A stretch of 64,000 nucleotides of DNA from Aquimarina muelleri DSM 19832 (GTDB lineage: Bacteria > Bacteroidota > Bacteroidia > Flavobacteriales > Flavobacteriaceae), in NCBI RefSeq assembly GCF_000430665.1, contig NZ_AUML01000006.1, positions 62,001 through 126,000 of the forward strand, given 5' to 3'. The notes beneath the pieces were generated by a model. It did no database searches and was not told the DNA's origin. It worked only from the letters and a program-made list of their open reading frames with translations. This document shows positions 55,946 to 64,000 of the stretch, in pieces. The position numbers and the translations under genes are program-made. How positions within the stretch are numbered: position 1 is the stretch's first letter; each line of letters opens with the position of its first letter.

Positions 55946-57277
55946 ATGCTTAAAAATATAAAAATATATACATTACTTCTTATTACTTTAGGCTTTATCG
56001 CCTGTAGTACAGATAATGAAGTAGAACCGTTATTTAATCAAGACATTGATACTCGTGTGGATACTTTGTTAAAAAGTTATAAATCAACTTTAACAGCTCC
56101 AGAGTTTGGATGGAAAGTAGTATACCAACCAAAAAATAGTGTTGGTTTTTATAATATTTTATTAAACTTTAACCAAGACAATACTGTCGAAATAGTTTCT
56201 GATTATCAAGGAGGAACACAAGATTTTGAAACTACCTATAGAGTAGGTAAAAGTCATTTTCCAGAATTAGTACTAGAAAATTATTCGACTTTCCATAATC
56301 TATTTGAAGTTGCAAATTTTAGCCTACAGGCAGAATTCGAATTTATTTTTGAAAATGTAGCAGATAATAAAATTGAATTTAGAAGTAAATCAGATAAAGG
56401 AGAAGAGGTTACTAAAATTGTTTTTGAAAAAGCAATATCTGGTGACAAAGAACGTATTATGGGATTACGGGAATCTTTTGATGAAGTAGCCCTTGGACAT
56501 GAAACAAATAGTTTTCTTAGAAATATAATCGTTACAGATCCTGCAGCAGCTCCAACAGATCCCCCTATATTTAGTGGTACATTTTCATTCTCAGAACTAG
56601 ACAGAACTGGTATTATTACCACTTTTGATCAAAGTACAGGAAAAATAGCTTCTACTTCTTATGTTGTATCTATTAGTGATACTGGGTTTTCATTTACTAC
56701 ACCTTTTAAAGTGAATGGGGTAGATATTACTACTTTTTCTTTTGTTGAAGCAGATAATAATTTTATTTCTGAAGATGGTAATTTAAACACCATTATCGGA
56801 TATAATCTAGCTCCTGTAGCAACAGCACTTGTTCCTCAATTATTCTCAGATGATGTAGATACTTTTGACACTAGATTTCCTAGATATTTATACTTTGATG
56901 ATACTTCTGGTAACTTCCTAAAGCTAACATCACCAGATTTTCTGCATTTAACTAAAAGTATCAATGCTCCTGTTTTGGACATTAGAATGAATTGGTTTGG
57001 ACCAGATGTACATGGTATAATTGTAAATGGACTTAGTGAGCCATTAACCTTAGCTTTTAACATAGCCAAAATACCAGGGCAAAAAATTGTTTTACAATAT
57101 CTTGGATCCACAAACAACGCCATAATAAATGAAGCTGAAAGTTTATTAAACTTATTAAGAGATGGTGCTGGATGGTATGTACAACAAACTAATGAGAGTA
57201 GGTTTAGAAACAATCCTTCTTTCTCATTAACAAGCGTAAGCTTTCCTAATTTTAGATTTTCAATATATGGAATTTAA
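55946..57277 (+). CDS. DUF4302 lipoprotein
   Basis: 443 aa with a lipobox (GFIAC, C20) and the DUF4302 pattern (RVDTLLKSYKSTLTAPEFGWKVVYQPK, of which the beginning is distinctive; beta-rich remainder). This family occurs next to SusC/SusD and the zinc metallohydrolase in many Bacteroidota and is a surface component of unknown function. It is fourth and last in the operon, followed by a terminator. Confidence 0.9.
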   Translation: MLKNIKIYTLLLITLGFIACSTDNEVEPLFNQDIDTRVDTLLKSYKSTLTAPEFGWKVVYQPKNSVGFYNILLNFNQDNTVEIVSDYQGGTQDFETTYRVGKSHFPELVLENYSTFHNLFEVANFSLQAEFEFIFENVADNKIEFRSKSDKGEEVTKIVFEKAISGDKERIMGLRESFDEVALGHETNSFLRNIIVTDPAAAPTDPPIFSGTFSFSELDRTGIITTFDQSTGKIASTSYVVSISDTGFSFTTPFKVNGVDITTFSFVEADNNFISEDGNLNTIIGYNLAPVATALVPQLFSDDVDTFDTRFPRYLYFDDTSGNFLKLTSPDFLHLTKSINAPVLDIRMNWFGPDVHGIIVNGLSEPLTLAFNIAKIPGQKIVLQYLGSTNNAIINEAESLLNLLRDGAGWYVQQTNESRFRNNPSFSLTSVSFPNFRFSIYGI

Positions 57278-57342
57278 CTTTTAAAATTTAAATACAAAAA
57301 ACTATTGTTTCATTACAATAGCCTTTCTAACTCAACTTGCGA

Positions 57343-57371
57343 AAACCCAGAGCTAACTCTCTGGGTTTTTT
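57343..57371 (+). terminator. terminator of the susCD operon
   Basis: AACCCAGAG CTAA CTCTCTGGGTT with a 7-T run, about 65 bases after the last stop. Confidence 0.88.
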
Positions 57372-57471
57372 TGATTTATTACAACATTATACTTTTATAA
57401 AAAACATCACATTAACATTTACTTAAGAATAAGATCTGTATTTCCTTGTATTTTAGAAAACAAAAAAAACA

Positions 57472-59007
57472 ATGAAAAATATTTTGGCTTTTTTAATTAC
57501 CCTTATAGCCTTTACTTCCCTAGCCCAAACCAATACAGAAATATACCTTTTTGATATCCTTAAAAAAGGAAATAAACAGACCCTATTCAATAAGAAAAAC
57601 ATATCTAATAATAACGGGTATGATAATCAACCTTATATTATAGAAGACTCTGTTGTTTTATTTTCCTCTACCAGAAACAATCAAACAGACATAGCTGCAT
57701 ATAATATCCAACAGACAAAATTAAATTGGATTACAAATACGAAAACAGGAAGTGAGTACTCTCCTGTCAGAATTCCTGATACAAATGATATTTCTGCCAT
57801 TCGACTGGACAAAGACGGTAAACAATTACTATATAGATACAAGTATACAACAGGAGATTCTAAAGTACTATTACCTAACCTTAAAGTAGGATACCATACT
57901 TGGTACACAAAAGATATAGTTATTTCTTCAGTTCTGGAAAAAAATGGATTATCATTAGTAGTATCTAACTTAAAAAATAATACTAACGATACCATACAAA
58001 AACAAGTCGGTAGATCGCTACATAAAATTCCAAATTCAAACCTGATTAGTTACATCAGTAAAGAAAATGAAGTTTGGGAAATTAAATCTTTAGATCCTAT
58101 TACTAAATCTACAAAGACAATTATACATACAATTCCTAAAGTAGAAGATATGTGCTGGTTACCAAATGGTACTATCTTAATGGGAAAAGAAAACAGGATA
58201 TTCAAATTCACTCCAAAAACAGATTCGAGATGGAGTACTTTTTATACTTTTATGGATAACGAAATCGGAAACATTTCAAGAATGGCAACAAATAGCAATG
58301 GAAATAAACTTACGGTAGTATCCGAAGTTTCTCCTGAACACATCGTACAAGAACAAGTAGAAGCATATAACTCTCGTGATATTAATGCCTTTATGGCTAC
58401 CTATACTGAAGAAGTCTCTATTTATACATTTCCTAATACTCTTCGATATGAAAATAAGGAAGCTATGCGACCTTACTATGAAAAAAAATTCAAAGAAGAA
58501 GTTGATTTAAATTGCAAAATAAAACAGCGTATTGTATATCAAAATAAAGTAATAGATGAAGAATATGTTACCTACAAAAATAAAAATGTAAAAGTAGCTC
58601 CTATCTATGAAATAGAAAATGGAAAAATTGCTAAAGTAACTTTTATAAAACCACAAGAAAACGATAATGATAGTATCGAAAAAAATGCAGAAAAAATAGT
58701 CCAACAGCAATTAGATAGATATAATAACAGAGATATTAATGGATTTATGAATACTTACTCCAAGGATGTAAAAGTGTATGATTTCCCAAACAAACTTTTA
58801 TATGAAGGTCAAGAAAAAATGAAAAAAGAGTATTCTGATTTCTTTAAAAACACTACTGATCTACATTGCGAAATTAAAAATAGAATCGTGATGGGCAATA
58901 CGGTTATAGATAAAGAATTTTTAACCATTAATGGAAAAAACTATAGCGCCATTGCTATTTACGAAATAGAAAATAATAAAATTACTAAAGTGACTTTTAT
59001 AAGGTAA
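57472..59007 (+). CDS. exported TolB-like propeller fused to two NTF2-like domains
   Basis: 511 aa with a signal peptide (about 1-18). Residues about 20-285 form a TolB/WD40-type beta-propeller (blocks such as QPYIIEDSVVLFSSTRNNQT and WLPNGTILMG). Two consecutive SnoaL/NTF2-like domains follow: EQVEAYNSRDINAFMATY from about 288 and QQLDRYNNRDINGFMNTY from about 409. The two copies share the D-I-N-x-F-M-x-T-Y start and the EIEN-KI-KVTFI end and clearly arose by duplication. The function is unknown; a binding or assembly role outside the membrane is likely. Confidence 0.88.
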   Translation: MKNILAFLITLIAFTSLAQTNTEIYLFDILKKGNKQTLFNKKNISNNNGYDNQPYIIEDSVVLFSSTRNNQTDIAAYNIQQTKLNWITNTKTGSEYSPVRIPDTNDISAIRLDKDGKQLLYRYKYTTGDSKVLLPNLKVGYHTWYTKDIVISSVLEKNGLSLVVSNLKNNTNDTIQKQVGRSLHKIPNSNLISYISKENEVWEIKSLDPITKSTKTIIHTIPKVEDMCWLPNGTILMGKENRIFKFTPKTDSRWSTFYTFMDNEIGNISRMATNSNGNKLTVVSEVSPEHIVQEQVEAYNSRDINAFMATYTEEVSIYTFPNTLRYENKEAMRPYYEKKFKEEVDLNCKIKQRIVYQNKVIDEEYVTYKNKNVKVAPIYEIENGKIAKVTFIKPQENDNDSIEKNAEKIVQQQLDRYNNRDINGFMNTYSKDVKVYDFPNKLLYEGQEKMKKEYSDFFKNTTDLHCEIKNRIVMGNTVIDKEFLTINGKNYSAIAIYEIENNKITKVTFIR

Positions 59008-59069
59008 ACCCTATTCTTATAAATATGTTGAGATCATTTTAATTAAATTAGGCTATTAAATTAACACAC

Positions 59070-60404
59070 ATGAAAACATTTCTTACCGCAACCTTAATTT
59101 TATTATCCATTATATTAACTGCACAAACAGATCAAAAAATGTATGATATCATTAATGATATCTCCTCAAAACGTATAGAAAAAGATATAAAAACATTAGC
59201 AGGTTTTGGTACCCGTCATACACTAAGCGATACGGTTTCTAATACAAGAGGAATTGGTGCTGCCAGACGATGGATAAAATCAGAGTTCGATAAAATATCT
59301 AACCAATGTAATAATTGCTTAGACGTTTTTTATCAAAAAGATTTGGTAAAACAAGGCACTAACCAACGTATTACAAAAGATGTATGGGTAGTAAATGTTG
59401 TTGCTATACAACGAGGAACAAAATATCCAAATAGATTTATTATGATGAGTGGGGATATAGACTCTAGAGTTACAGACCCCACAGATTACACTTCGGATTC
59501 TCCAGGAGCTAATGATAATGCTACAGGTATGGCAGGAGCTATTGAAGCCGCAAGAGTACTAACCAAATATAAATTCGAAAACAGTATTATCTATGTAGGC
59601 TTATCTGGAGAAGAACAAGGTTTATTTGGTGGTCAAGGCTTGGCAAAGTATGCAAAACAAAAAGATTGGAATATTATTGGAATCATGAATAACGATATGA
59701 TAGGTAATATTAAAGGAGTAGACGGGGTTATTGACAATAGAACTTTTAGAATATTTTCAGAACCAGTTCCTCCATCCGAAACTGAAAAACAAAGAAAATC
59801 GCGACGGTTTTATGGTGGCGAAGTAGATGGCGTTTCTAGACAACTTGCACGATATATTCATAAAACCGTAAAAACATATATGCCAGAAATGAACCCCATG
59901 ATGGTATATCGATTAGATCGTTTTGGGCGTGGTGGACACCACAGACCATTTAACGATGCTGGTTATGCTGGAATCAGAATTATGGAAGCACATGAAAATT
60001 ATACTCAGCAACATCAAAATATCAGAGAAGAGGATGGAATCCAATACGGAGATGTAGTAGAGCATGTTAATTTTGATTATGCAACAAAACTAACTTCTGT
60101 TAATGCTATAAATCTTGCCAGTATAGCATGGGCTCCCCCTGCTCCTACCGAAGTTAAAATTGGAGGAATTGTAGAGCCCTCTGTAAAATTTAAATGGAAA
60201 AAAATTAACGACCCTAACATCTTAGGATATAAAATATATTGGAGAGATACTACATCCCCAACTTGGGATCACAGCCGATTTGTAGGTAACATTGATAATT
60301 TTATATTAGATAATATTGTTATTGATAATTTCTTTTTTGGGATTGCTACCGTAGGTAAAAATGGATACGAAAGCCCCGTAGTATTTCCTTCAGAAATATT
60401 TTAG
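59070..60404 (+). CDS. exported M28-family zinc aminopeptidase
   Basis: 444 aa with a signal peptide (about 1-18), a peptidase M28 domain (about 100-350) and a C-terminal fibronectin-III-like part (about 355-440). Metal-site motifs present: SPGANDNATGMAGA (aspartate ligand), LSGEEQGLFGG (catalytic and bridging glutamates), NNDMIGN and FGRGGHHRPFND (histidine). In the first motif the usual GHxDS reads GDIDSR, so an aspartate replaces the first zinc-ligand histidine. It should remove N-terminal residues from peptides in the periplasm or outside the cell. It fits with the adjacent M1 peptidase and the SusC/D system. Confidence 0.92.
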   Translation: MKTFLTATLILLSIILTAQTDQKMYDIINDISSKRIEKDIKTLAGFGTRHTLSDTVSNTRGIGAARRWIKSEFDKISNQCNNCLDVFYQKDLVKQGTNQRITKDVWVVNVVAIQRGTKYPNRFIMMSGDIDSRVTDPTDYTSDSPGANDNATGMAGAIEAARVLTKYKFENSIIYVGLSGEEQGLFGGQGLAKYAKQKDWNIIGIMNNDMIGNIKGVDGVIDNRTFRIFSEPVPPSETEKQRKSRRFYGGEVDGVSRQLARYIHKTVKTYMPEMNPMMVYRLDRFGRGGHHRPFNDAGYAGIRIMEAHENYTQQHQNIREEDGIQYGDVVEHVNFDYATKLTSVNAINLASIAWAPPAPTEVKIGGIVEPSVKFKWKKINDPNILGYKIYWRDTTSPTWDHSRFVGNIDNFILDNIVIDNFFFGIATVGKNGYESPVVFPSEIF

Positions 60405-60490
60405 AGAACAATCAATCACAATAAAAAATCTTTGCTTTTTGATAAAAACCCTATGAATAGTAAAAATACACTCCCCTAGTTGAAAAAAAC

Positions 60491-60868
60491 ATTAACTATC
60501 ATGGCGAAAACAGCAACTATCTTGTAGAAATCGTTAGCTATCATGAAGAAATCATCAACTAAGCTGGAGAAAGTGTTAACTATCATGGCGAAAACAGCAA
60601 CTATCTTGTAGAAATCGTTAGCTATCATGAAGAAATCATTAACTAAGCTGGAGAAAGTGTTAACTATCATGGCGAAAACAGCAACTATCCTGTAGAAATC
60701 GTTAGCTATCATGAAGAAACCATTAACTAAGCTGGAGAAAGTGTTAACTACCATGGCGAAAACAGCAACTATCCTGTAAAAAGTATTAACTAATTTATGG
60801 AAAGCGTTAACTAAATCCCTAAAATTATTTGCTAGTTTAGCACAAGAGTTAAATCTATAACTAAAATC
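60491..60868. repeat. 21-bp tandem array, about 18 copies, 84-bp higher-order period
   Basis: The unit GTTAACTATCATGGCGAAAAC and variants of it repeat every 21 bp from 60491 to 60868. Four distinct 21-mers form an 84-bp block that recurs three times nearly exactly; further copies then degenerate rightwards. Twenty-one bases is two helical turns, so the GTTAACTA and GAAA parts face the same side of the DNA. The minus strand is open for 92 codons only because the unit is a multiple of 3. The region before it (60405-60490) shows nothing else. Confidence 0.9.
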
Positions 60869-60883
60869 AACACCTTAAAGACA

Positions 60884-62506
60884 ATGCATAAATTTTTTCT
60901 TTTCTGCTTGCTTACCATTCAGGTACAGTTTTTGCTCGCACAAGATCTGCCATTTACAAAACAAGATTCCTTGCGCGGATCTATAACTCCAGAACGAGAG
61001 TGGTGGGATCTAACCTATTATCATCTGGATATTAAAGTAAATCCAGATAAAAAGACAATATCAGGAAAAAACACTATACAATACCGTGTTTTAAAAGAGC
61101 ATAATGTAATACAAATCGACCTGCAAGCTCCTTTAAAGATTGAGAAAGCACTACAAAACAATAAAAAGCTTGAAATAACCTCTATTGGCAACGCTCACTT
61201 TATAAAACTTACAGAACCTCAACAAAAAGACATTATATATACAATCGATGTTTACTATAGTGGAAAACCTCGCGAAGCTGTTAATGCACCTTGGGATGGT
61301 GGTATTTCTTGGAAAAAAGACACGAATAACAAACACTTTATAGCCTCTTCCTGTCAAGGATTAGGTGCTAGTGTATGGTGGCCCAATAAAGACCATATGT
61401 ATGATGAAGTAGACAGTCTTTTAATAAGTGTTAACGTTCCTAAAGATTTAATCAACGTTTCTAATGGAAGATTACGTAAAATAGAAAATCATGATGATCA
61501 CACCAAAACATATCATTGGTTTGTAAGTAATCCCATCAATAATTATGGGGTGAATATTAATATTGGAGATTATGTTCATTTTGGAGAAAAATACGAGGGC
61601 GAAAAAGGAATTTTAGACATGGATTATTATGTGCTTAGAGACAATCTGGAAAAAGCTAAAAAGCAATTTAAAGATGCCTCTAAAATGATGAAAGCTTTTG
61701 AACACTGGTTTGGTCCCTACCCTTTTTATGAAGATAGTTTTAAACTGGTTGAAGTACCCTATCTGGGGATGGAACACCAAAGCTCTGTGACCTACGGAAA
61801 TAAATATAGCAATGGATATTTAGGAAATGACCTTTCTGGATCAGGATGGGGTATGAAATTTGATTTTATTATTATTCACGAATCTGGTCATGAATGGTTT
61901 GCAAATAATATCACGAATAAGGATATTGCAGATATGTGGGTGCATGAAAGTTTTACTGCTTATTCCGAGAATTTGTTTTTAGATTATTATTACGGTAAAA
62001 AAGCCTCGTCAGAATATGTTATCGGAACCAGAAAAATGATTCAAAATGACAAACCAATTATTGGTCCCTATAACGTAAATAAAGAAGGCTCTGGAGATAT
62101 GTACTATAAAGGAGCAAATATGCTACATACACTTCGCCAACTTGTAGATGATGATAAAAAATGGAGAACTATTTTAAGAGATCTCAACAAAGAGTTTTAT
62201 CATCAAACAGTAACTACAAAACAAATCGAAGAATATCTTTGTACTAAAACCAAAATCGATCTTACTTTCTTTTTTGAGCAATACCTTAGAACTATAAAAA
62301 TACCTACTCTAGAATATAGCTTAGAGAAAGGAAAACTAAAATATAGGTATACAAATAGTATACAAGGTTTTGATATGCCAATACGCATTTTTACAGACGA
62401 TAGTTTACAATGGATACAACCAAGTGCTTCTTGGCAAACAACCGATTTTAAAGGAGATAAAATCACTGTTGACCCTAATTTTTATATAAATATAAATGCA
62501 TTATAA
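60884..62506 (+). CDS. exported M1-family metallopeptidase
   Basis: 540 aa with a signal peptide (about 1-19). An N-terminal saddle domain, then the thermolysin-like catalytic domain with the exopeptidase motif GMEHQS (about 295-300) and the zinc site HESGHEW (H332, E333, H336) plus the third ligand E355 in MWVHESF. It is shorter than full aminopeptidase N and lacks the large C-terminal domain, as is common for Bacteroidota secreted M1 enzymes. It should hydrolyse peptides from the N-terminus outside the cytoplasm. Confidence 0.94.
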   Translation: MHKFFLFCLLTIQVQFLLAQDLPFTKQDSLRGSITPEREWWDLTYYHLDIKVNPDKKTISGKNTIQYRVLKEHNVIQIDLQAPLKIEKALQNNKKLEITSIGNAHFIKLTEPQQKDIIYTIDVYYSGKPREAVNAPWDGGISWKKDTNNKHFIASSCQGLGASVWWPNKDHMYDEVDSLLISVNVPKDLINVSNGRLRKIENHDDHTKTYHWFVSNPINNYGVNINIGDYVHFGEKYEGEKGILDMDYYVLRDNLEKAKKQFKDASKMMKAFEHWFGPYPFYEDSFKLVEVPYLGMEHQSSVTYGNKYSNGYLGNDLSGSGWGMKFDFIIIHESGHEWFANNITNKDIADMWVHESFTAYSENLFLDYYYGKKASSEYVIGTRKMIQNDKPIIGPYNVNKEGSGDMYYKGANMLHTLRQLVDDDKKWRTILRDLNKEFYHQTVTTKQIEEYLCTKTKIDLTFFFEQYLRTIKIPTLEYSLEKGKLKYRYTNSIQGFDMPIRIFTDDSLQWIQPSASWQTTDFKGDKITVDPNFYININAL

Positions 62507-62694
62507 TTTCTGATAAACACAAAATATGTTTCTGCAATAAGAAAAAAATAAAAAAAAAAATAAGATTTCGATATCTAATCTCGTTAACAAATATATTTTT
62601 TATTAAGACTATTTAGCTGGTTAGAAAAATATCTCCTTTTGCATTTATTAAGAAGTGTTTAAATAATCTAGTAACAGTCTTTATCAAAAACTAA

Positions 62695-62793
62695 AAATCG
62701 ATAACCTCAGAGCAAACCCTTAAGATTTGTTACCAAAAAAATATTTTATTTCCGAGACATTTCTTAAAAATAGAAACCCTCGACGAGGGATTA
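62695..62793. repeat. three-hairpin repeat element, copy B (diverged)
   Basis: The stretch AAATCGATAACCTCAGAGCAA aligns with AAATCAAGAACCTCGGAGCAA of the copy at 45611, and the end CCCTCG-A-CGAGGG plus GATTAAA matches its last hairpin. The middle has decayed. It fills part of the 300-bp gap before the GNAT gene, where I see nothing else. Confidence 0.5.
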
Positions 62794-62806
62794 AAAGTAA
62801 TACTAA

Positions 62807-63331
62807 ATGAATTTTATACCTTTTCCCAACCTACAAACCGATAGACTATTATTAAGACAATTAAAAAAAGAAGACGCTAATTCTATTTTATTTTTACGAT
62901 CCGATGCGATAGTCAACAAGTATGTCAAAAGACCAAAAACAGATACTGTACAAGATGCTATTGATTTTATAAATAAGATTAATAATGGTATTATAGAACA
63001 TGATTGGATTTTTTGGGGAATTACTATAAATGGTAATCCAGACCTAATAGGAACTATTTGTTTATGGAATTTTTCTGAAGATCAAAAAATTGCCGAAATA
63101 GGATATGATCTTCACCCAGAGTTTCATAAAAAAGGTATTATGAATGAGGCTCTAAACTCTATACTAAATTATGGCTATAAATCTCTAAACCTAGAAATTG
63201 TAGAAGCATATACCCATAAAAACAATGAAGCTTCTAAAAATTTATTATTCAATAACGGTTTTCATCTTATAGAACATAAAATAGATAAAGACAATTTAGA
63301 TAATATTATTTTTGCTTTAGAATTATTTTAA
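62807..63331 (+). CDS. GNAT-family acetyltransferase (RimJ/RimL type)
   Basis: 174 aa. It starts LQTDRLLLRQLKKEDANSIL, has the acetyl-CoA-binding region around IGYDLHPEFHKKGIMNEALN (a variant of Q/RxxGxG/A) and NNEASKNLLFNNGF near the C-terminus. These enzymes N-acetylate proteins or small amines using acetyl-CoA. The substrate is unknown. Confidence 0.93.
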   Translation: MNFIPFPNLQTDRLLLRQLKKEDANSILFLRSDAIVNKYVKRPKTDTVQDAIDFINKINNGIIEHDWIFWGITINGNPDLIGTICLWNFSEDQKIAEIGYDLHPEFHKKGIMNEALNSILNYGYKSLNLEIVEAYTHKNNEASKNLLFNNGFHLIEHKIDKDNLDNIIFALELF

Positions 63332-63337
63332 ATTTTA

Positions 63338-63384
63338 TAAAAAAGAAGTTGTTTTAGCTTATCATAAAACAACTTCTTTTTTGA
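63338..63384. terminator. terminator after the GNAT gene
   Basis: AAAAAAGAAGTTGTTTTA and its complement form a stem of about 18 bp with an 8-base loop, ending in Ts. It is symmetric and could also terminate minus-strand transcripts. Confidence 0.88.
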
Positions 63385-63390
63385 TTCTTA

Positions 63391-63569
63391 TTACTTCTTA
63401 TAGAAGATTTTTGTTATATTTTCTGCTTTATGATTATCTAACGACATCTATATAATATATATTCCTTTAGATAAAGTCAATACATCTATACTACTCCGTT
63501 TTTTCACCATAAATATCAAAAATTGTAATATTTATTTTTTGATAAAAGTCTTTATTAACAAAAGATAGA
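63391..63569 (-). pseudogene. relic of a type IX secretion sorting domain
   Basis: The minus strand reads LSFVNKDFYQKINITIFDIY followed by GEKTE and a stop, then in another frame RSSIDVLTLSKGIYII, a stop, and MSLDNHKAENITKIFYKK to the TAA at 63391. This is the pattern of a C-terminal type A sorting domain (IxIFDIYG...LSKGIYxI...TxKFxKK) of type IX secretion cargo. One frameshift and one in-frame stop disable it, and no body of a cargo gene remains upstream. Confidence 0.7.
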
Positions 63570-63643
63570 CGTTATAAAACATCTTTTTTTAATTCCTCTT
63601 GTAACAATTTATAAACTTATGCATCAAAGGGAAAAACAAGAAC

Positions 63644-64000
63644 ATGAAAACATTTAAAATCACATTTGTATTAGTATTAGCAATAGTACATTTAGGATTT
63701 GCGCAAACACCCGCAATTAAAACTGAAGTAATAGGAAAAGGAAAACCTGTATTATTTTTACCAGGATTTACTACCCCAGGATCTATATGGAAAGAAACTA
63801 TAGATAATCTAACCCAAAAAACTGAAGCACATTTAATCTCTTATGCAGGATTTAATAGTAATCCCCCTATAGCAATGCCTTGGTATGCTACTATTAAAAA
63901 AGAACTAATAGCCTACATTAAAGACAAACAACTAGCCAATTTAAAAATAGTGGGGCATAGTATGGGCGGCAATATAGCTGTTGATCTTGCCGCAGAACTA
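63644..64000 (+). CDS. exported alpha/beta hydrolase (partial, runs off the window)
   Basis: The first 119 residues are visible. A signal peptide (about 1-20, ending GFAQ) is followed by an alpha/beta-hydrolase fold: VIGKGKPVLFLPGFTTPGS, with the oxyanion loop, and the nucleophile elbow GHSMGG near residue 107. The acid and histidine lie beyond the window. It is a secreted or periplasmic esterase- or peptidase-like enzyme of unknown substrate. Confidence 0.9.
   Translation, partial: MKTFKITFVLVLAIVHLGFAQTPAIKTEVIGKGKPVLFLPGFTTPGSIWKETIDNLTQKTEAHLISYAGFNSNPPIAMPWYATIKKELIAYIKDKQLANLKIVGHSMGGNIAVDLAAEL

Noticed and set aside
60476-60754. 92-codon minus-strand frame with a 28-residue repeat (MIVNTFSSLVNDFF...)
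   Set aside because: It is the translation of the 21-bp array. The unit is a multiple of three, so one frame stays open by chance. There is no promoter or conserved start, and the plus strand shows the same periodicity.

Overview
The window is AT-rich chromosomal DNA (roughly two-thirds A+T by eye) from a member of the Bacteroidota, most likely a marine Flavobacteriaceae of the Aquimarina/Kordia kind. The evidence is a SusC/SusD pair with FecI/FecR regulators, promoters of the Bacteroidota type (TTG, about 19 bases, TAnnTTTG), no Shine-Dalgarno-like spacing before most starts, DUF4199 and DUF4302 proteins, a B-type L31 protein, and a decayed type IX secretion sorting domain. No tRNA, rRNA, CRISPR array, prophage or intact insertion sequence was seen.

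Layout. 1-3.2 kb: rmuC, small membrane proteins, a hotdog thioesterase and a haem-motif lipoprotein. 3.2-4.5 kb: a secreted subtilisin-like protease with a clear promoter. 5-8.1 kb: carB and rpmH. 8.3-17.4 kb: housekeeping and envelope genes (TPR protein, thioredoxin-fold protein, half-size TSUP permease, lytic transglycosylase, alpha/beta hydrolase, mtaB, peptide-binding lipoprotein, GlmU-like protein, L31). 17.5-22.8 kb: DUF4199 protein, glycosyltransferase, phosphohexomutase and an MsbA-like ABC exporter. 22.8-24.7 kb: a 2-kb region without protein genes, holding two MITE-like inverted-repeat elements and five tandem copies of a roughly 275-bp unit. 24.7-26.3 kb: an ECF sigma factor, a probable anti-sigma partner and a small exported helical protein. 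26.3-33.5 kb: BNR-repeat protein, rRNA methyltransferase, two membrane proteins, purL. 33.5-33.9 kb: a broken isochorismatase-family gene.

34.1-42.7 kb is a fatty-acid degradation regulon: acyl-CoA ligase, then a MarR regulator, a bifunctional hydroxyacyl-CoA dehydrogenase/enoyl-CoA hydratase, thiolase and acyl-CoA dehydrogenase. The same perfect 12-bp palindrome lies upstream of both the ligase and marR and is the likely MarR operator. A four-helix-bundle (IVP-type) gene flanked by inverted repeats has been inserted inside the operon.

42.8-45.5 kb: ArsR-like regulator, DinB-like, ACT-domain and OsmC proteins, with an eight-copy 41-bp tandem array and a short TIR element. 45.8-47.8 kb: a CBM9-like lipoprotein with an MFS transporter. 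47.8-62.5 kb looks like a peptide-uptake and peptide-breakdown locus: FecI-type sigma (lacking a canonical start at the expected place), FecR, STN-domain SusC, SusD, HExxH lipoprotein and DUF4302 lipoprotein, followed by a propeller-NTF2 fusion, an M28 peptidase, an 18-copy 21-bp array and an M1 peptidase. The end has a GNAT acetyltransferase, a T9SS sorting-domain relic and the start of an exported alpha/beta hydrolase.

The most unusual feature is the array at 23.3-24.5 kb. Read on the minus strand, each unit has a promoter-like element, a conserved C-rich-loop hairpin with structure-preserving changes, a second C-rich stretch and an intrinsic terminator. I read it as a tandem family of small RNA genes. 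It matches no RNA family that I recognise.
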